Shown: positions 1 through 7,737, numbered from the stretch's first letter. The stretch is DNA of 14,022 bases from JAHDNZ01 sp036721855 (GCA_036721855.1 DAIMKF010000041.1:1-14022); one strand, 5' to 3'. A program made the numbers and translations. Notes: a model not told the origin generated them from the letters alone.

Positions 1-1548
1 TTTGGAAATACGGACCTCTCTTACTTCTAAAGTCCAACCTGTGGGAGCACCTTTTTTGGTAGGATCGTCAGTCAAAGAAGACTGGGTCTTGGCTACACAA
101 AGAGGCAATTTATCAAAACCAAGCTTAGTATAACGCGCGATCTGTTCTTCCGCTTTTTTACTATAGGAGACTTGTCCTGCTCCGTAAATTCGGGTAGCAA
201 TAATCTCCAGCTTCTCTTTGATACTTAAGTTCCAATCATAGAGTGGTTTAAAACTAGCAGGCTTTTTAACTGCTTCTGCTACCAGTTTGGCTAGATCTTT
301 TCCGCCATCTCCGCCTTTTTCCACTACTTCGGAAAGAGCAACTGCGACATTTCTTGTTTGGCAGTGGCTTTGGATTAGTTCAAGCTCAGCTTTGGTATCA
401 CTTGGGAATCTATTGATAGCTACTATCACAGGAATTCCATAGCCTTGCATATTGGTAACATGCTTGTCTAAGTTAGCCAGGCCTAATTTAAGGGCTGATA
501 GATTTTCCTGATTTACCTTGTCTTTTGCAACTCCACCGTGCATCTTAAGCGCTCTTGCTGTAGCTACCACCACTACGGCATTAGGTTTTAGACCACTATA
601 GCCGGCAACAATATCCATAAACTTTTCTGCCCCGAGATCCGAACCAAAACCGCCTTCAGTCACTACATAGTCGGAAAGGCTTAGAGCCATTTTGGTTGCT
701 ATAATGCTGTTATTGCCATGGGCGATATTGGCAAATGGTCCGCCGTGAATAAAAGCGGGCTGTCCTTCTAAGGTTTGGACAAGATTCGGTTTAATGGCAT
801 CTTTTAATAGAATAGCCATAGCTCCTATGCCACCTATATCCCCGGCCTTTACCGGCTCACCTTGATAGGTGTAACCTATAATCATCTGACTTAACCTTAG
901 CTTTAGATCATCAAGATCTTTAGAAAGACATAGGATAGCCATAATCTCAGAAGCTACGGTAATATCAAAACTAGTCTGCCTGGGCCTCCCATCTACTTTG
1001 CCTCCAAGACCCAAAACAATACTTCTTAGCTGTCTGTAGTTGATATCCATAACCAAAGGCCAGGTCACTTCACTAGGATCAAGGCCGAGTTTATTGCCAA
1101 AGTAAAGATGGTTATCGATAAGAGCCGAAAGAAGGTTGTGAGCGGCGGTAATGGCATGGATATCACCGGTAAAATGCAGATTAATGTCTTCCATGGGAAC
1201 AACCTGGGCATAACCCCCTCCTGCCGCACCACCTTTAATACCAAAGGTAGGTCCAAGAGCCGGTTCTCTTAAACAGACCATGCTCTCTTTGCCAAGCTTA
1301 CCTAAGGCCTGAGTTAACCCAATTGCCGTACAGGTTTTGCCTTCACCTGCCGGTGTGGGGGTTATGGCCGTAACTAAAATCAGTTTGCCTTGTTTTGTTC
1401 CTTTGGTATCTAGTGGGAGTTTGGCTTTGTGGGGGCCATATTTCTCCATTTTGGTTGCAGAAATATTAAGTTTCTCTGCTATGGTTTCGATGGATAAAAG
1501 TTTAGCCGCTTGAGCTATTTCTATATCTGATTTCACGCCAAGCACCAT
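1..1548 (-). CDS. fhs: Formate-tetrahydrofolate ligase (partial, C-terminus beyond left edge)
   Basis: Catalyses ATP-dependent formation of 10-formyl-tetrahydrofolate from formate and THF in the cytoplasm, feeding purine and one-carbon metabolism and, in acetogens, the methyl branch of the Wood-Ljungdahl pathway. The minus strand is open for 516 codons. It shows the family P-loop TPTPAGEGKT (residues 63-72 from the ATG), the downstream segment EPALGPTFGIKGGAAGGG, MEDINLHFTGD, and TEGGFGSDLGAEKF. The family is about 555 residues, so roughly 40 C-terminal residues are missing. The start is unsure. ATG at 1548 directly abuts the GAGAGG ribosome site, while in-frame GTG codons follow at 1545 and 1536; the GTG at 1536 gives an N-terminus (VKSDIEIAQAAKL) like that of known Fhs proteins. 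It lies 141 nt downstream of the DUF4434 gene, possibly with its own promoter. Identity is certain; the start is not. Confidence 0.97.
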   Translation of the reverse strand, partial: MVLGVKSDIEIAQAAKLLSIETIAEKLNISATKMEKYGPHKAKLPLDTKGTKQGKLILVTAITPTPAGEGKTCTAIGLTQALGKLGKESMVCLREPALGPTFGIKGGAAGGGYAQVVPMEDINLHFTGDIHAITAAHNLLSALIDNHLYFGNKLGLDPSEVTWPLVMDINYRQLRSIVLGLGGKVDGRPRQTSFDITVASEIMAILCLSKDLDDLKLRLSQMIIGYTYQGEPVKAGDIGGIGAMAILLKDAIKPNLVQTLEGQPAFIHGGPFANIAHGNNSIIATKMALSLSDYVVTEGGFGSDLGAEKFMDIVAGYSGLKPNAVVVVATARALKMHGGVAKDKVNQENLSALKLGLANLDKHVTNMQGYGIPVIVAINRFPSDTKAELELIQSHCQTRNVAVALSEVVEKGGDGGKDLAKLVAEAVKKPASFKPLYDWNLSIKEKLEIIATRIYGAGQVSYSKKAEEQIARYTKLGFDKLPLCVAKTQSSLTDDPTKKGAPTGWTLEVREVRISK

Positions 1549-1626
1549 CCTCTCTTCGTTATCTATTCCAAAAACTAGGGATTTTAAGCTACTGACAGAT
1601 TTCTTCTTGGTTTAAGTTAATCCTGT

Positions 1627-1654
1627 CTTATATTTCCGTATCGAATTTCGTTAA
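1627..1654 (-). promoter_or_regulatory. Possible sigma-A promoter for fhs
   Basis: On the minus strand TTAACG (1654-1649) and TATAAG (1632-1627) are separated by 16 nt, about 80 nt upstream of the fhs start. The -10 matches 5 of 6 and the -35 matches 4 of 6 consensus positions. The match is modest and the region is AT-rich, so this is only a candidate. Confidence 0.3.
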
Positions 1655-1689
1655 ATAGATAGCCTCTTCCTGTAATATTTTAGTAGCTA

Positions 1690-2967
1690 CTAATCAATAT
1701 TCCCAAAATAAGCTAAATAATCGTCGTAGAGGTCTTTGGCTTTTGCACTAGAACGAGGGCTCATATAATGCAGCCAATCAAAGATAACCAGCCTATCACA
1801 ATATGGTGCTTGAGTCTCTAACTGTTGTTTTACCTTGGTAAAAGGAGCAGGGTAGCCTGGTCCGTTAGGTGTGTCGGTATGAAAGACTTCCACATCAGAC
1901 CAAAAATCAATTCCCTTTTCTTGGCAAAGGAAATAAACCAATTGGTAGTGAGGGAGGATTTTTTCTAGACGTGAATAATCAGAGCCGATTCCATCTTGAA
2001 GCATTAAAATATCAAAGTCGACCTCACTTAAAAACTCTTCCCAGAAACTTTGGTGTTTTTTCAACGGCATTTCCACCCGAAAAAAGGGAGCTATAGCCAG
2101 AGGTCTGTTAAATTGTCTTAACTCCTCACATAGCTTTTTAAAAAAGACTGTATTTTCCCTCTCTCGCCAATCAGGTCTGAATTCATGGGGAAGGTAATAA
2201 CCTGTAAGATTATCAAACTGGCCGTAATACTTTTCCAATGCTTTTACGGTCAGTAGGTTATCAGCAATCTCCTTTTCGGCCTCAAAATCATTACCCCACC
2301 AGGTATCACTGAATTTTAAACCCAGCCAGACATCGAAATGGTGTTTTTTAGCACTGGCTAGAACAGTGGTTAGTATATCGTTAACTAAAAATAATTGGCC
2401 GGTTTTTTGAGCGAGAGTAATTGTATCCAGATCCGGGATATTGGCGGTAACCATAAAATAGACCTCGATATAGTCGGCCTCTGCCGCTAGATCTATTTGG
2501 ATTTTTATCGGGCCTCTAGCTTCCTTTGTCCAGCCTACGGCACTAAAAATACTGTCAACCTCACCGTCTTTTAGTTTGGTGCCATCATCAGTTAAAAGTG
2601 GTGCAGGTTCAGGAGAGATAATTTGATAGGTAAAAGGAGTAGTGGTAGTTATTTCAGTAATTGTAACCGGTAAAGTAGTTATCATAAGTTCATGAGAGCC
2701 TCTAGAGAAGGGGCCTAGAAATTTTACCTTAATCAAGTTGGAACTGGCATAGAGCTTGGAGTTGTCACCGGCTGTAGCCTGAATGATAATCGTCTTAATA
2801 CCTGCTTTTTCCATAAGTGAGATCTGCTCTTCCCAAAAACTTTCGTCTTGATCCAAAAACCCGGCATGAATTTGCCAGAATGCCCCTGTAATTAAAGGCT
2901 TCGTACCCAAGGCTTGACCTACAAGGCCGATTAGGAAAATGAGGATTATTATAGCTATTCTTTTCAT
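1690..2967 (-). CDS. Exported DUF4434-type TIM-barrel protein (glycoside-hydrolase-like) with an inserted module
   Basis: Predicted exported protein of 425 residues. Residues 1-21 form a signal peptide (MKR, a hydrophobic run, then a cut near QALG). The mature part begins with a DUF4434-like first strand (LITGAFWQIHAG, 25-36) and GIKTIIIQATAGD (56-68). It then breaks off into about 115 residues (roughly 72-190) that look like an all-beta insert, with LLTDDGTKLKDGEVDS and PIKIQIDL resembling galactose-binding/F5-8-type modules. The barrel resumes at FDVWLGLKFSDTWW (211-224), followed by GYYLPHEFRPDW (256-267, with Glu262 as a candidate active-site acid), PLAIAPFF (289-296) and DILMLQDGIG (319-328). 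DUF4434 proteins are related to glycoside hydrolases, but no substrate can be named. The start at 2967 has a strong ribosome site; a longer in-frame ORF reaching 3018 would bury the signal peptide. A terminator separates it from the upstream exported-protein gene. Confidence 0.8.
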   Translation of the reverse strand: MKRIAIIILIFLIGLVGQALGTKPLITGAFWQIHAGFLDQDESFWEEQISLMEKAGIKTIIIQATAGDNSKLYASSNLIKVKFLGPFSRGSHELMITTLPVTITEITTTTPFTYQIISPEPAPLLTDDGTKLKDGEVDSIFSAVGWTKEARGPIKIQIDLAAEADYIEVYFMVTANIPDLDTITLAQKTGQLFLVNDILTTVLASAKKHHFDVWLGLKFSDTWWGNDFEAEKEIADNLLTVKALEKYYGQFDNLTGYYLPHEFRPDWRERENTVFFKKLCEELRQFNRPLAIAPFFRVEMPLKKHQSFWEEFLSEVDFDILMLQDGIGSDYSRLEKILPHYQLVYFLCQEKGIDFWSDVEVFHTDTPNGPGYPAPFTKVKQQLETQAPYCDRLVIFDWLHYMSPRSSAKAKDLYDDYLAYFGNID

Positions 2968-2970
2968 CTG

Positions 2971-2980
2971 CTTTCCTTCC
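2971..2980 (-). promoter_or_regulatory. Ribosome binding site that sets the DUF4434 gene start
   Basis: GGAAGGAAAG on the minus strand ends 3 nt before the ATG at 2967, with a further AAGGAAGG overlap upstream. The longer in-frame start at 3018 lacks such a site and would put 17 polar residues ahead of a perfect signal peptide, so 2967 is preferred. Confidence 0.7.
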
Positions 2981-3044
2981 TTTGGCTTTATGATCTTAAA
3001 TAGGCTTAAAACCGCCACTTAAACATAGTTTCTCACTTACAAGC

Positions 3045-3078
3045 AAAAGATCCCTTGGATTTTTCCAAGGGATCTTTT
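3045..3078 (-). terminator. Rho-independent terminator after the small secreted-protein gene
   Basis: A perfect 14-bp inverted repeat (AAAAGATCCCTTGG and its complement, 3045-3058 and 3065-3078) flanks a 6-nt loop, 9 nt past the TAA of the upstream gene. The stem ends in A/T runs on both sides, so it can end transcription in either direction. It uncouples the DUF4434 gene from the two genes upstream. Confidence 0.9.
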
Positions 3079-3087
3079 AATCACTTT

Positions 3088-3861
3088 TTAGATAAGGAAG
3101 GCAAACTCGTCAAAGATGATATACTCACCCTTGTTGCCGATATCGATAAAGGAGAATTTGTAAGAGATAACCTTGAGACCATCAAATTTGCCGTTTACAT
3201 CCTGTGTCCCCCAGATAGGCACATAATCTTTTAGCGGTAGATAGACTCTGCCTACAAAGTTTCTCGGAATCGCAATATGCTGATCGTAAGACTTGGCTGA
3301 GGTTATTACACCATCTTTGTCTTTAAGATAGAAGGTTGACCCGGCTTTAATCGCCATACAAGAGACTCCTGCTTCTTCTTCTTTTTCATCATAATCTTGT
3401 TCATAGATAATGGGATAGAAATCCAAGGCTCTTTTGTAGTTGGTTGTATCCACATAAAAGCTAAAGTATTTGGGATCTGGGAATTCATCAAAGGCATAAA
3501 GATTCATATCGTGGCGTTGTGAAAGAGTAAAGGAAACATAGTTTTTAGCTTGCCCTGTCTCCCAGATGGACTCATGTCTAAAAGCTAAGCCGTCAACCTT
3601 ACCCCGGTCTTTAAAAGCACCTTCTTTGGTCGCCAAATAACGCAAGCTGATACCGGCTTGAGCTGCATCGGAAAAGAATATATCCATATCGTCTTTGGTC
3701 CCTAAAGAATCGTCTCCTTCTGGCCAGAAGTCAAAATCATAAGCAATACAAAGCTCCAGGTCTTTGAAGGGATCTCCTTCCACGACAGCTGCTGTTGTTA
3801 AAAATGAACCGGCAAGAACCAACATTAAAATAAGCCCTGTAATCATAAAACATTTTTTCAT
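3088..3861 (-). CDS. Secreted protein of unknown function, probably beta-sandwich
   Basis: I do not recognise a named family. The 257-residue product starts with a clear signal peptide (MKKCFMITGLILMLVLAGSF, cut around residues 24-29; no lipobox Cys). The mature part is rich in aromatic and acidic residues: DFDFWPEGDDS near the start, FSFYVDTTNYKRALDFYP in the middle. It ends in RVYLPLKDYVPIWG ... YKFSFIDIGNKGEYIIFDEFAFLI. That closing pattern, strands with F.IG..G.YI.FDEF, is typical of carbohydrate-binding-like jelly rolls, so a sugar-binding or cell-surface role is an inference only. The start has an AAGGGGGT ribosome site about 12 nt upstream. It lies 49 nt downstream of the exported metallophosphoesterase and is followed at once by a terminator, so the two probably share a transcript. 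Confidence 0.75.
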   Translation of the reverse strand: MKKCFMITGLILMLVLAGSFLTTAAVVEGDPFKDLELCIAYDFDFWPEGDDSLGTKDDMDIFFSDAAQAGISLRYLATKEGAFKDRGKVDGLAFRHESIWETGQAKNYVSFTLSQRHDMNLYAFDEFPDPKYFSFYVDTTNYKRALDFYPIIYEQDYDEKEEEAGVSCMAIKAGSTFYLKDKDGVITSAKSYDQHIAIPRNFVGRVYLPLKDYVPIWGTQDVNGKFDGLKVISYKFSFIDIGNKGEYIIFDEFAFLI

Positions 3862-3910
3862 TTGAATTTAAACCCCCTTAAAATAAAAATTAATATTAAT
3901 TCTAACCATC

Positions 3911-5308
3911 TTAATTCGACTCAGAATAAAGTGGTTCGCTTTTTAAACCAAAAGAATCCATAGCCACGATCTTGATCAGATATTCTTTGGAAAGATCAAA
4001 CTCCTTTTCAGTAAGCTTAAAAGCATCGGTACTAAAGGCCTTAAATACCTTTGTCACCATTTTGCTTGGGTCTGGTGTCATATAAAAGTCGGAATAAGTG
4101 ATGGCATAAGTTGCTCCTACCGGAAGAAGAGTTGCTTTATCCAGGAGATGAATTTCATAGGCGTAGACCAAATCATCGTCTTTGGCGGCGCTAAACTCAA
4201 TATCTAGTTTTTTCTTGGCTACACGCCTGATGTTAACATAAGCATCGTCTTCAAAATAAGGTGCTTGGTTGGTGCTTTTTCGGGCCTCGGTAGTATAGTA
4301 CTTTAGATGGGATTTATCAGCTTTAGGTGCCGGCACCAGCCAAGGAGATTTAATTTCAGCCGCACGGAAGAAATCCATTCTTGTAATCCGTACATTGTGG
4401 TTTCTATCAACTTCCAGGTAAAGCCCCTGGGAAAAGAAATTGCAATTCCTTGGTGTTGAGCCACCATCTAAATCAATGGGAGGAATACCCTCGATGACAC
4501 TGTCTAAAGATACATATTTAACAGCAGCAGTGTTAAGAGAAGTAAAGTCTCGCTGGAAGATTGTTCTTTCATCGTTAAGAGGCGAATGGAGATGTCCTCC
4601 AAAACTTATCACCTGATGGTAGTCTTTTAACACCTCGCCAAGGTTACTTGAAGCCCAGTAACTTCCCTCTAAACTGCCATATACCGTATCATAGACCAAA
4701 GGATGAGTAGCCACAAAGATTGGTTTATGGGGATCGTCTTTAACGGCTTCATCAAGTGCGTTTTTAAGCCAAGCTAGATCTTCTGGGGCATGTTCACAGC
4801 CACCGTTATATTTTTTGGTATTTACCGCTATAAAATGGTAGCCATTCACGATTATATGATGATTGCCGTTTTTGATCTCATCTTCTAGAGCGCCTTCATA
4901 GGCATAGGCACCAAGGCCCTTTTTGAAAGCCAGACCATTATAGGGTAGCTTGTCGAAATCGGTATCATGATTGCCTAAAGCAAAGATTAGTTTAGTACCT
5001 TTTTTATCAAACTCTACTTTATCTAGGGATTTTTTAAATGCTGTGATTTCTGTGGCTGAGCCACTATCTGTCAGGTCTCCGGCTATTAGAAGGACATCTA
5101 GTTTGTTCTCTCCTACTTTTTCAAAAAGTAGCTTTAAGGCTTCTTCCAATTTAGCTGCTCCACCTGTAAGATGGGTGTCTGATATTGCTCCAAACCTAAG
5201 TACTATGTTTTGTTCGTCAAATTGCCCTTTATCTGTTGCCATAATTGTTAGTGGCAAAATTAATAGTACTATTAAAAGTCTAAGATAAAAACGCCTCATC
5301 TTTCTCAT
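3911..5308 (-). CDS. Exported calcineurin-like metallophosphoesterase with C-terminal Fn3-like domain
   Basis: Two-metal phosphoesterase predicted to act outside the membrane. After a signal peptide (RRFYLRLLIVLLILPLTIMA), the catalytic domain shows the family motifs in order: SDTHL, GDLTD, GNHD, the His of ATHPL, and GGHLHSP. All metal ligands appear present, so it should be active; substrate (nucleotide, phosphodiester or cell-wall phosphate) is unknown. The last 130 residues (APYFEDDAYVNI ... EYLIKIVAMDSFGLKSEP) look like an Fn3-type beta domain, which would hold or orient the enzyme at the surface. Start: ATG at 5308; an in-frame TTG at 5311 is better spaced (10 nt) from the AGGAG site and cannot be excluded, while the ATG at 5318 is out of frame and opens only a 12-codon reading frame. 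It is the first gene of a two-gene unit with the small secreted protein, behind a 320-nt gene-free leader. Confidence 0.9.
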   Translation of the reverse strand: MRKMRRFYLRLLIVLLILPLTIMATDKGQFDEQNIVLRFGAISDTHLTGGAAKLEEALKLLFEKVGENKLDVLLIAGDLTDSGSATEITAFKKSLDKVEFDKKGTKLIFALGNHDTDFDKLPYNGLAFKKGLGAYAYEGALEDEIKNGNHHIIVNGYHFIAVNTKKYNGGCEHAPEDLAWLKNALDEAVKDDPHKPIFVATHPLVYDTVYGSLEGSYWASSNLGEVLKDYHQVISFGGHLHSPLNDERTIFQRDFTSLNTAAVKYVSLDSVIEGIPPIDLDGGSTPRNCNFFSQGLYLEVDRNHNVRITRMDFFRAAEIKSPWLVPAPKADKSHLKYYTTEARKSTNQAPYFEDDAYVNIRRVAKKKLDIEFSAAKDDDLVYAYEIHLLDKATLLPVGATYAITYSDFYMTPDPSKMVTKVFKAFSTDAFKLTEKEFDLSKEYLIKIVAMDSFGLKSEPLYSESN

Positions 5309-5311
5309 CAA

Positions 5312-5632
5312 AACCCATTCACTCCTTTTCTTCCACTTTTAATTGGTAGAATCTGTTTTCCCTTTCAAAGTCAAAACTTTTTTGCAATTTGCTTAGATTA
5401 ATCGTTTATACAAACTTTACCGCGAAAACTTCTACCGCCTGCATGCCTTACTATGTGGAAAAGCTTTGACTTTGAAATGTACTTATCTACTTATTACAAA
5501 AGTTCTCTTACCTCAGCCTATTTCCTTTATTTATTAGTTCATTTTCTGTCTTGAGCTTCATTTAAATAAAAGTTGCTTATTTTGTCAGTAACAATTGTTC
5601 TTTGGCCCCTATTTTCTCAGCTAAAAGATGAG
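5312..5632. other. Gene-free intergenic stretch upstream of the metallophosphoesterase
   Basis: About 320 AT-rich nt with no convincing reading frame, lying between the terminator of the isomerase gene and the metallophosphoesterase start. It holds the 19-nt inverted repeat described separately. A weak promoter-like pair, CTGACA and TTAAAT with 17 nt between on the minus strand (around 5558-5586), would give a leader of about 250 nt. I do not recognise a known riboswitch class. Confidence 0.5.
5363..5477. repeat. Inverted repeat with 19-nt arms around a 77-nt core
   Basis: The left arm TTTCAAAGTCAAAACTTTT (5363-5381) matches the reverse complement of 5459-5477 at 18 of 19 positions. The 77-nt core is less AT-rich in its middle (CCGCGAAAACTTCTACCGCC, then GCATGC). 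In a minus-strand transcript the arms would close into a long stem 54 nt upstream of the metallophosphoesterase start. It could be a leader RNA structure, a pair of operators, or the ends of a very small mobile repeat; no target-site duplication is visible next to the arms. Confidence 0.75.
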
Positions 5633-5661
5633 AAAAAAAGGACACTGATTTTTCAGTGTCC
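5633..5661 (-). terminator. Rho-independent terminator of the Gfo/Idh-isomerase operon
   Basis: A perfect 9-bp stem (GGACACTGA paired with TCAGTGTCC) with a 4-nt loop is followed on the minus strand by seven T. It lies 9 nt beyond the stop codon of the isomerase-like gene. Confidence 0.93.
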
Positions 5662-5670
5662 TAAGCTTTG

Positions 5671-6633
5671 CTAGATCCACCAGGCAGCTGCCGGAGGTTC
5701 TTTTAAGACAATGTTTTGAAGAAAACCGGCTGCTTTTTTCAGACCTTCCTCCACAGAGGCAAGAGGATCTTCATGTTCGATACTAAGAACATAATCATAA
5801 CCTACAAGTCTTAGGGCTGTAATCATATTGCGCCAGGCTTTTTCGTCTAGACCGTAACCTACCGAGCGGAAGGTCCAGGAGCGTTCTGAAAGTTTAGCAT
5901 AGGAGGCGGTGTCCAGGACACCTTTTTTAGCGATGTTTGTCTGATCCAGATAGGTATCTTTGGCATGGAAATGATAGATAGTCTGGCCCAGATAACGAAT
6001 AGCTTCCGCCGGATCAATACCTTGCCAGATAAGATGCGAAGGATCGAAGTTGGCACCTATATTATCTCCGGCAGCCTCTCTGAGTTTTAAAAGCGTGCCG
6101 GGATTATAAACTAAAAAACCCGGATGCATCTCAAGGGCTATTTTAATACCCTTCTCTTTAGCAAACTCTGCTTCTTTTTGCCAATAGGGAATGGCCACTT
6201 CCTCCCACTGCCATTTGAGAACTTCACCATATTCGTTGGGCCAGGCGCAAGTGACCCAGTTGGGGTTTTCTGCCTTGAAAGAATCCCCGGGGCACCCCGA
6301 AAAGTGACATACCACCGGAATTTCCAGCTCACTTGCCAGTTCCACTGTCTTTTGCCAAGTCTCATGATTTCTTTTGGCAACATCTTTGTCAGGGTGAAGG
6401 GGATTGCCCTGGCAACTTAGAGCACTGATGGTAAGGCCGCGATCAAGTGCCGCTTGCTTAAATTTATCTCTTTTTGTTTTATCCTTTAGTAATTCATCCG
6501 GGTTGCAGTGGGCACTACCCGGGTAGTTGCCTGTACCAACCTCAACAGCCTCAAGCCCAAACTCTTTTACTTTATCCAGTGCTTCTTCAAAGGGGAGATG
6601 TTGGAATAAAACTGTGAATAGACCAACCTTCAT
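5671..6633 (-). CDS. Sugar-phosphate isomerase/epimerase-type TIM-barrel protein
   Basis: A 320-residue member of the xylose-isomerase-like TIM-barrel superfamily (COG1082 type), whose members interconvert sugars, inosose or keto acids with a divalent metal. The expected metal ligands are in place: Glu168 (ALEMHPG), Asp197 (NFDPSH), His223 (HFHAKD) and Glu286 (SIEHEDP). The N-terminus MKVGLFTVLF forms strand one; a longer frame to 6651 adds six residues but lacks the fine ribosome site that serves 6633. Only one base separates this start from the stop of the Gfo/Idh gene, whose last codons contain the ribosome site, so translation is probably coupled. Pairs of Gfo/Idh oxidoreductase and such an isomerase act together on 3-keto-sugars, inositols or related polyols; which substrate applies here cannot be read from sequence. 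Confidence 0.88.
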   Translation of the reverse strand: MKVGLFTVLFQHLPFEEALDKVKEFGLEAVEVGTGNYPGSAHCNPDELLKDKTKRDKFKQAALDRGLTISALSCQGNPLHPDKDVAKRNHETWQKTVELASELEIPVVCHFSGCPGDSFKAENPNWVTCAWPNEYGEVLKWQWEEVAIPYWQKEAEFAKEKGIKIALEMHPGFLVYNPGTLLKLREAAGDNIGANFDPSHLIWQGIDPAEAIRYLGQTIYHFHAKDTYLDQTNIAKKGVLDTASYAKLSERSWTFRSVGYGLDEKAWRNMITALRLVGYDYVLSIEHEDPLASVEEGLKKAAGFLQNIVLKEPPAAAWWI

Positions 6634-6634
6634 A

Positions 6635-7669
6635 CTATTTAACCTCCTCAACCCGAACTTTACGTTTAGAAGCAGCAGATTCCATACAAGCTAAAATTGC
6701 TCTGAGAGCTTTTCTACCTTCGGTTCCGGGAATCGGATTTTGAATTTTACCGTTAATTGTATCAATAAAGGCATCGATAACTCCTGAAGAAAACTGCCCA
6801 CCTTCTTCGTTAGTCTGGATCTTTGGTACTTCAAAAGCAAGACGCCCCTTACCGGGTTCGTTAAAGTAAGCTACCAATGGAGCATCTGGTTCTATCGCCA
6901 TTTTTAGGGTCCCTTTTTCACAGAAAAATACAGTGCCGTTTTCTTCTTTGGGTTTATAGGTCCAGCTCGTCTCCACGGTACCCATTACACCGTTTTTCAT
7001 ATGCACAATTGCTACCGAGTTATCATCAACGGTACAGTTTTTCTTCTCCATAATCGCTGAAAAACAAGCCACCTCATCGATATCTGCCAAAAGATACTGA
7101 ATGAGATCGACTTTGTGAACCCCTAGATCGGCCAGAGAGCCGGCAAAGGCTTTTTCTTTATCAAAAAACCATTTGGCCGACGGACTCCAGTGTTCGGGCC
7201 CTTGATGACCAAAGACTGTTCTAAAGGTATTAACCTTACCTAACATACCACTATCGATAACCTTTTTGGCCAGAACATGCAAAGGTGCCAGGCGTTGGTT
7301 TTGACCTACCATGAGCACAAGATTGTTTTTCTTAGCTGTGTCAATCATAGCATCGGTTTCTTTTAAGCTGGTGGCCATAGGCTTTTCTACCAGAACATGC
7401 AAGCCACGGTTAAGTGCATATATAGTAACCTCAGCATGGAGATAATTTGGCAGGCAAACACTTACGGCATCCAGTTTTTCCTTTTCAAGCATTTCTTTAT
7501 AATCTGTATATACCTGCCCTACATCAAAACGTAAAGCAACTTTATCGGCTTTTACTTTGTCAATATCACAAACTGCGACAATCTCAACATCATGCCTTGA
7601 GGCATATTCCGGCAGATGCCGGTATTTGGCAATGGCACCGGTACCAATAACCCCAATTCTGATCTTCAT
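6635..7669 (-). CDS. Gfo/Idh/MocA-family NAD(P)-dependent oxidoreductase
   Basis: A 344-residue cytoplasmic dehydrogenase of the glucose-fructose oxidoreductase/inositol dehydrogenase family. The N-terminal Rossmann fold shows GVIGTGAIA (residues 6-14), an acidic end of strand two (VCDID, 33-37) suggesting NAD preference, and the catalytic EKP motif (95-97, in LVEKPMA). The C-terminal domain carries the family's DLGVHKVDL (181-189) with Asp181 and His185 in the usual active-site positions. The length is normal. The start has a strong GAGGAGGG site 8 nt upstream. It is the first gene of an operon with the isomerase-like gene and is divergent from the YetF-like gene, so the 112-nt gap between them must carry its promoter. 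Likely oxidises or epimerises a cyclic sugar or polyol; the substrate is not determinable. Confidence 0.92.
   Translation of the reverse strand: MKIRIGVIGTGAIAKYRHLPEYASRHDVEIVAVCDIDKVKADKVALRFDVGQVYTDYKEMLEKEKLDAVSVCLPNYLHAEVTIYALNRGLHVLVEKPMATSLKETDAMIDTAKKNNLVLMVGQNQRLAPLHVLAKKVIDSGMLGKVNTFRTVFGHQGPEHWSPSAKWFFDKEKAFAGSLADLGVHKVDLIQYLLADIDEVACFSAIMEKKNCTVDDNSVAIVHMKNGVMGTVETSWTYKPKEENGTVFFCEKGTLKMAIEPDAPLVAYFNEPGKGRLAFEVPKIQTNEEGGQFSSGVIDAFIDTINGKIQNPIPGTEGRKALRAILACMESAASKRKVRVEEVK
6643..6649 (-). promoter_or_regulatory. Ribosome binding site inside the end of the Gfo/Idh gene
   Basis: GAGGAGG lies 9 nt before the isomerase ATG at 6633 and at the same time encodes the Glu-Glu of the oxidoreductase's final VEEVK. 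This fixes the isomerase start and implies translational coupling. Confidence 0.85.
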
Positions 7670-7737
7670 TTATATCCCTCCTCAAAAATACAACGTTTAA
7701 CCCTGTTTTCAAAACTTACTTTCTCCACCCTAATAAA

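Noticed and set aside
1680..1693. Perfect palindrome TTAGTAGCTACTAA over the DUF4434 stop codon
   Set aside because: No loop and no T run of useful length, so it would not make a terminator; 14 bp of this composition can arise by chance.
3888..3901. Perfect 14-bp palindrome AATTAATATTAATT between two exported-protein genes
   Set aside because: Made only of A and T in an AT-rich gap, so likely chance; no support as operator or terminator.
4971..5288. 105-codon plus-strand frame
   Set aside because: Lies wholly opposite the metallophosphoesterase gene, lacks a ribosome site and has no recognisable features; a shadow frame.
6124..6420. 98-codon plus-strand frame and an 81-codon minus frame at the same place
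   Set aside because: Both overlap the isomerase gene, which keeps all metal ligands; no independent ribosome site.
7681..7715. TTGAAA and TATTTT pair as promoter of the Gfo/Idh operon on minus
   Set aside because: The -10-like hexamer directly abuts the ribosome site, so the transcript would start inside it; the true promoter is probably further upstream in the gap.
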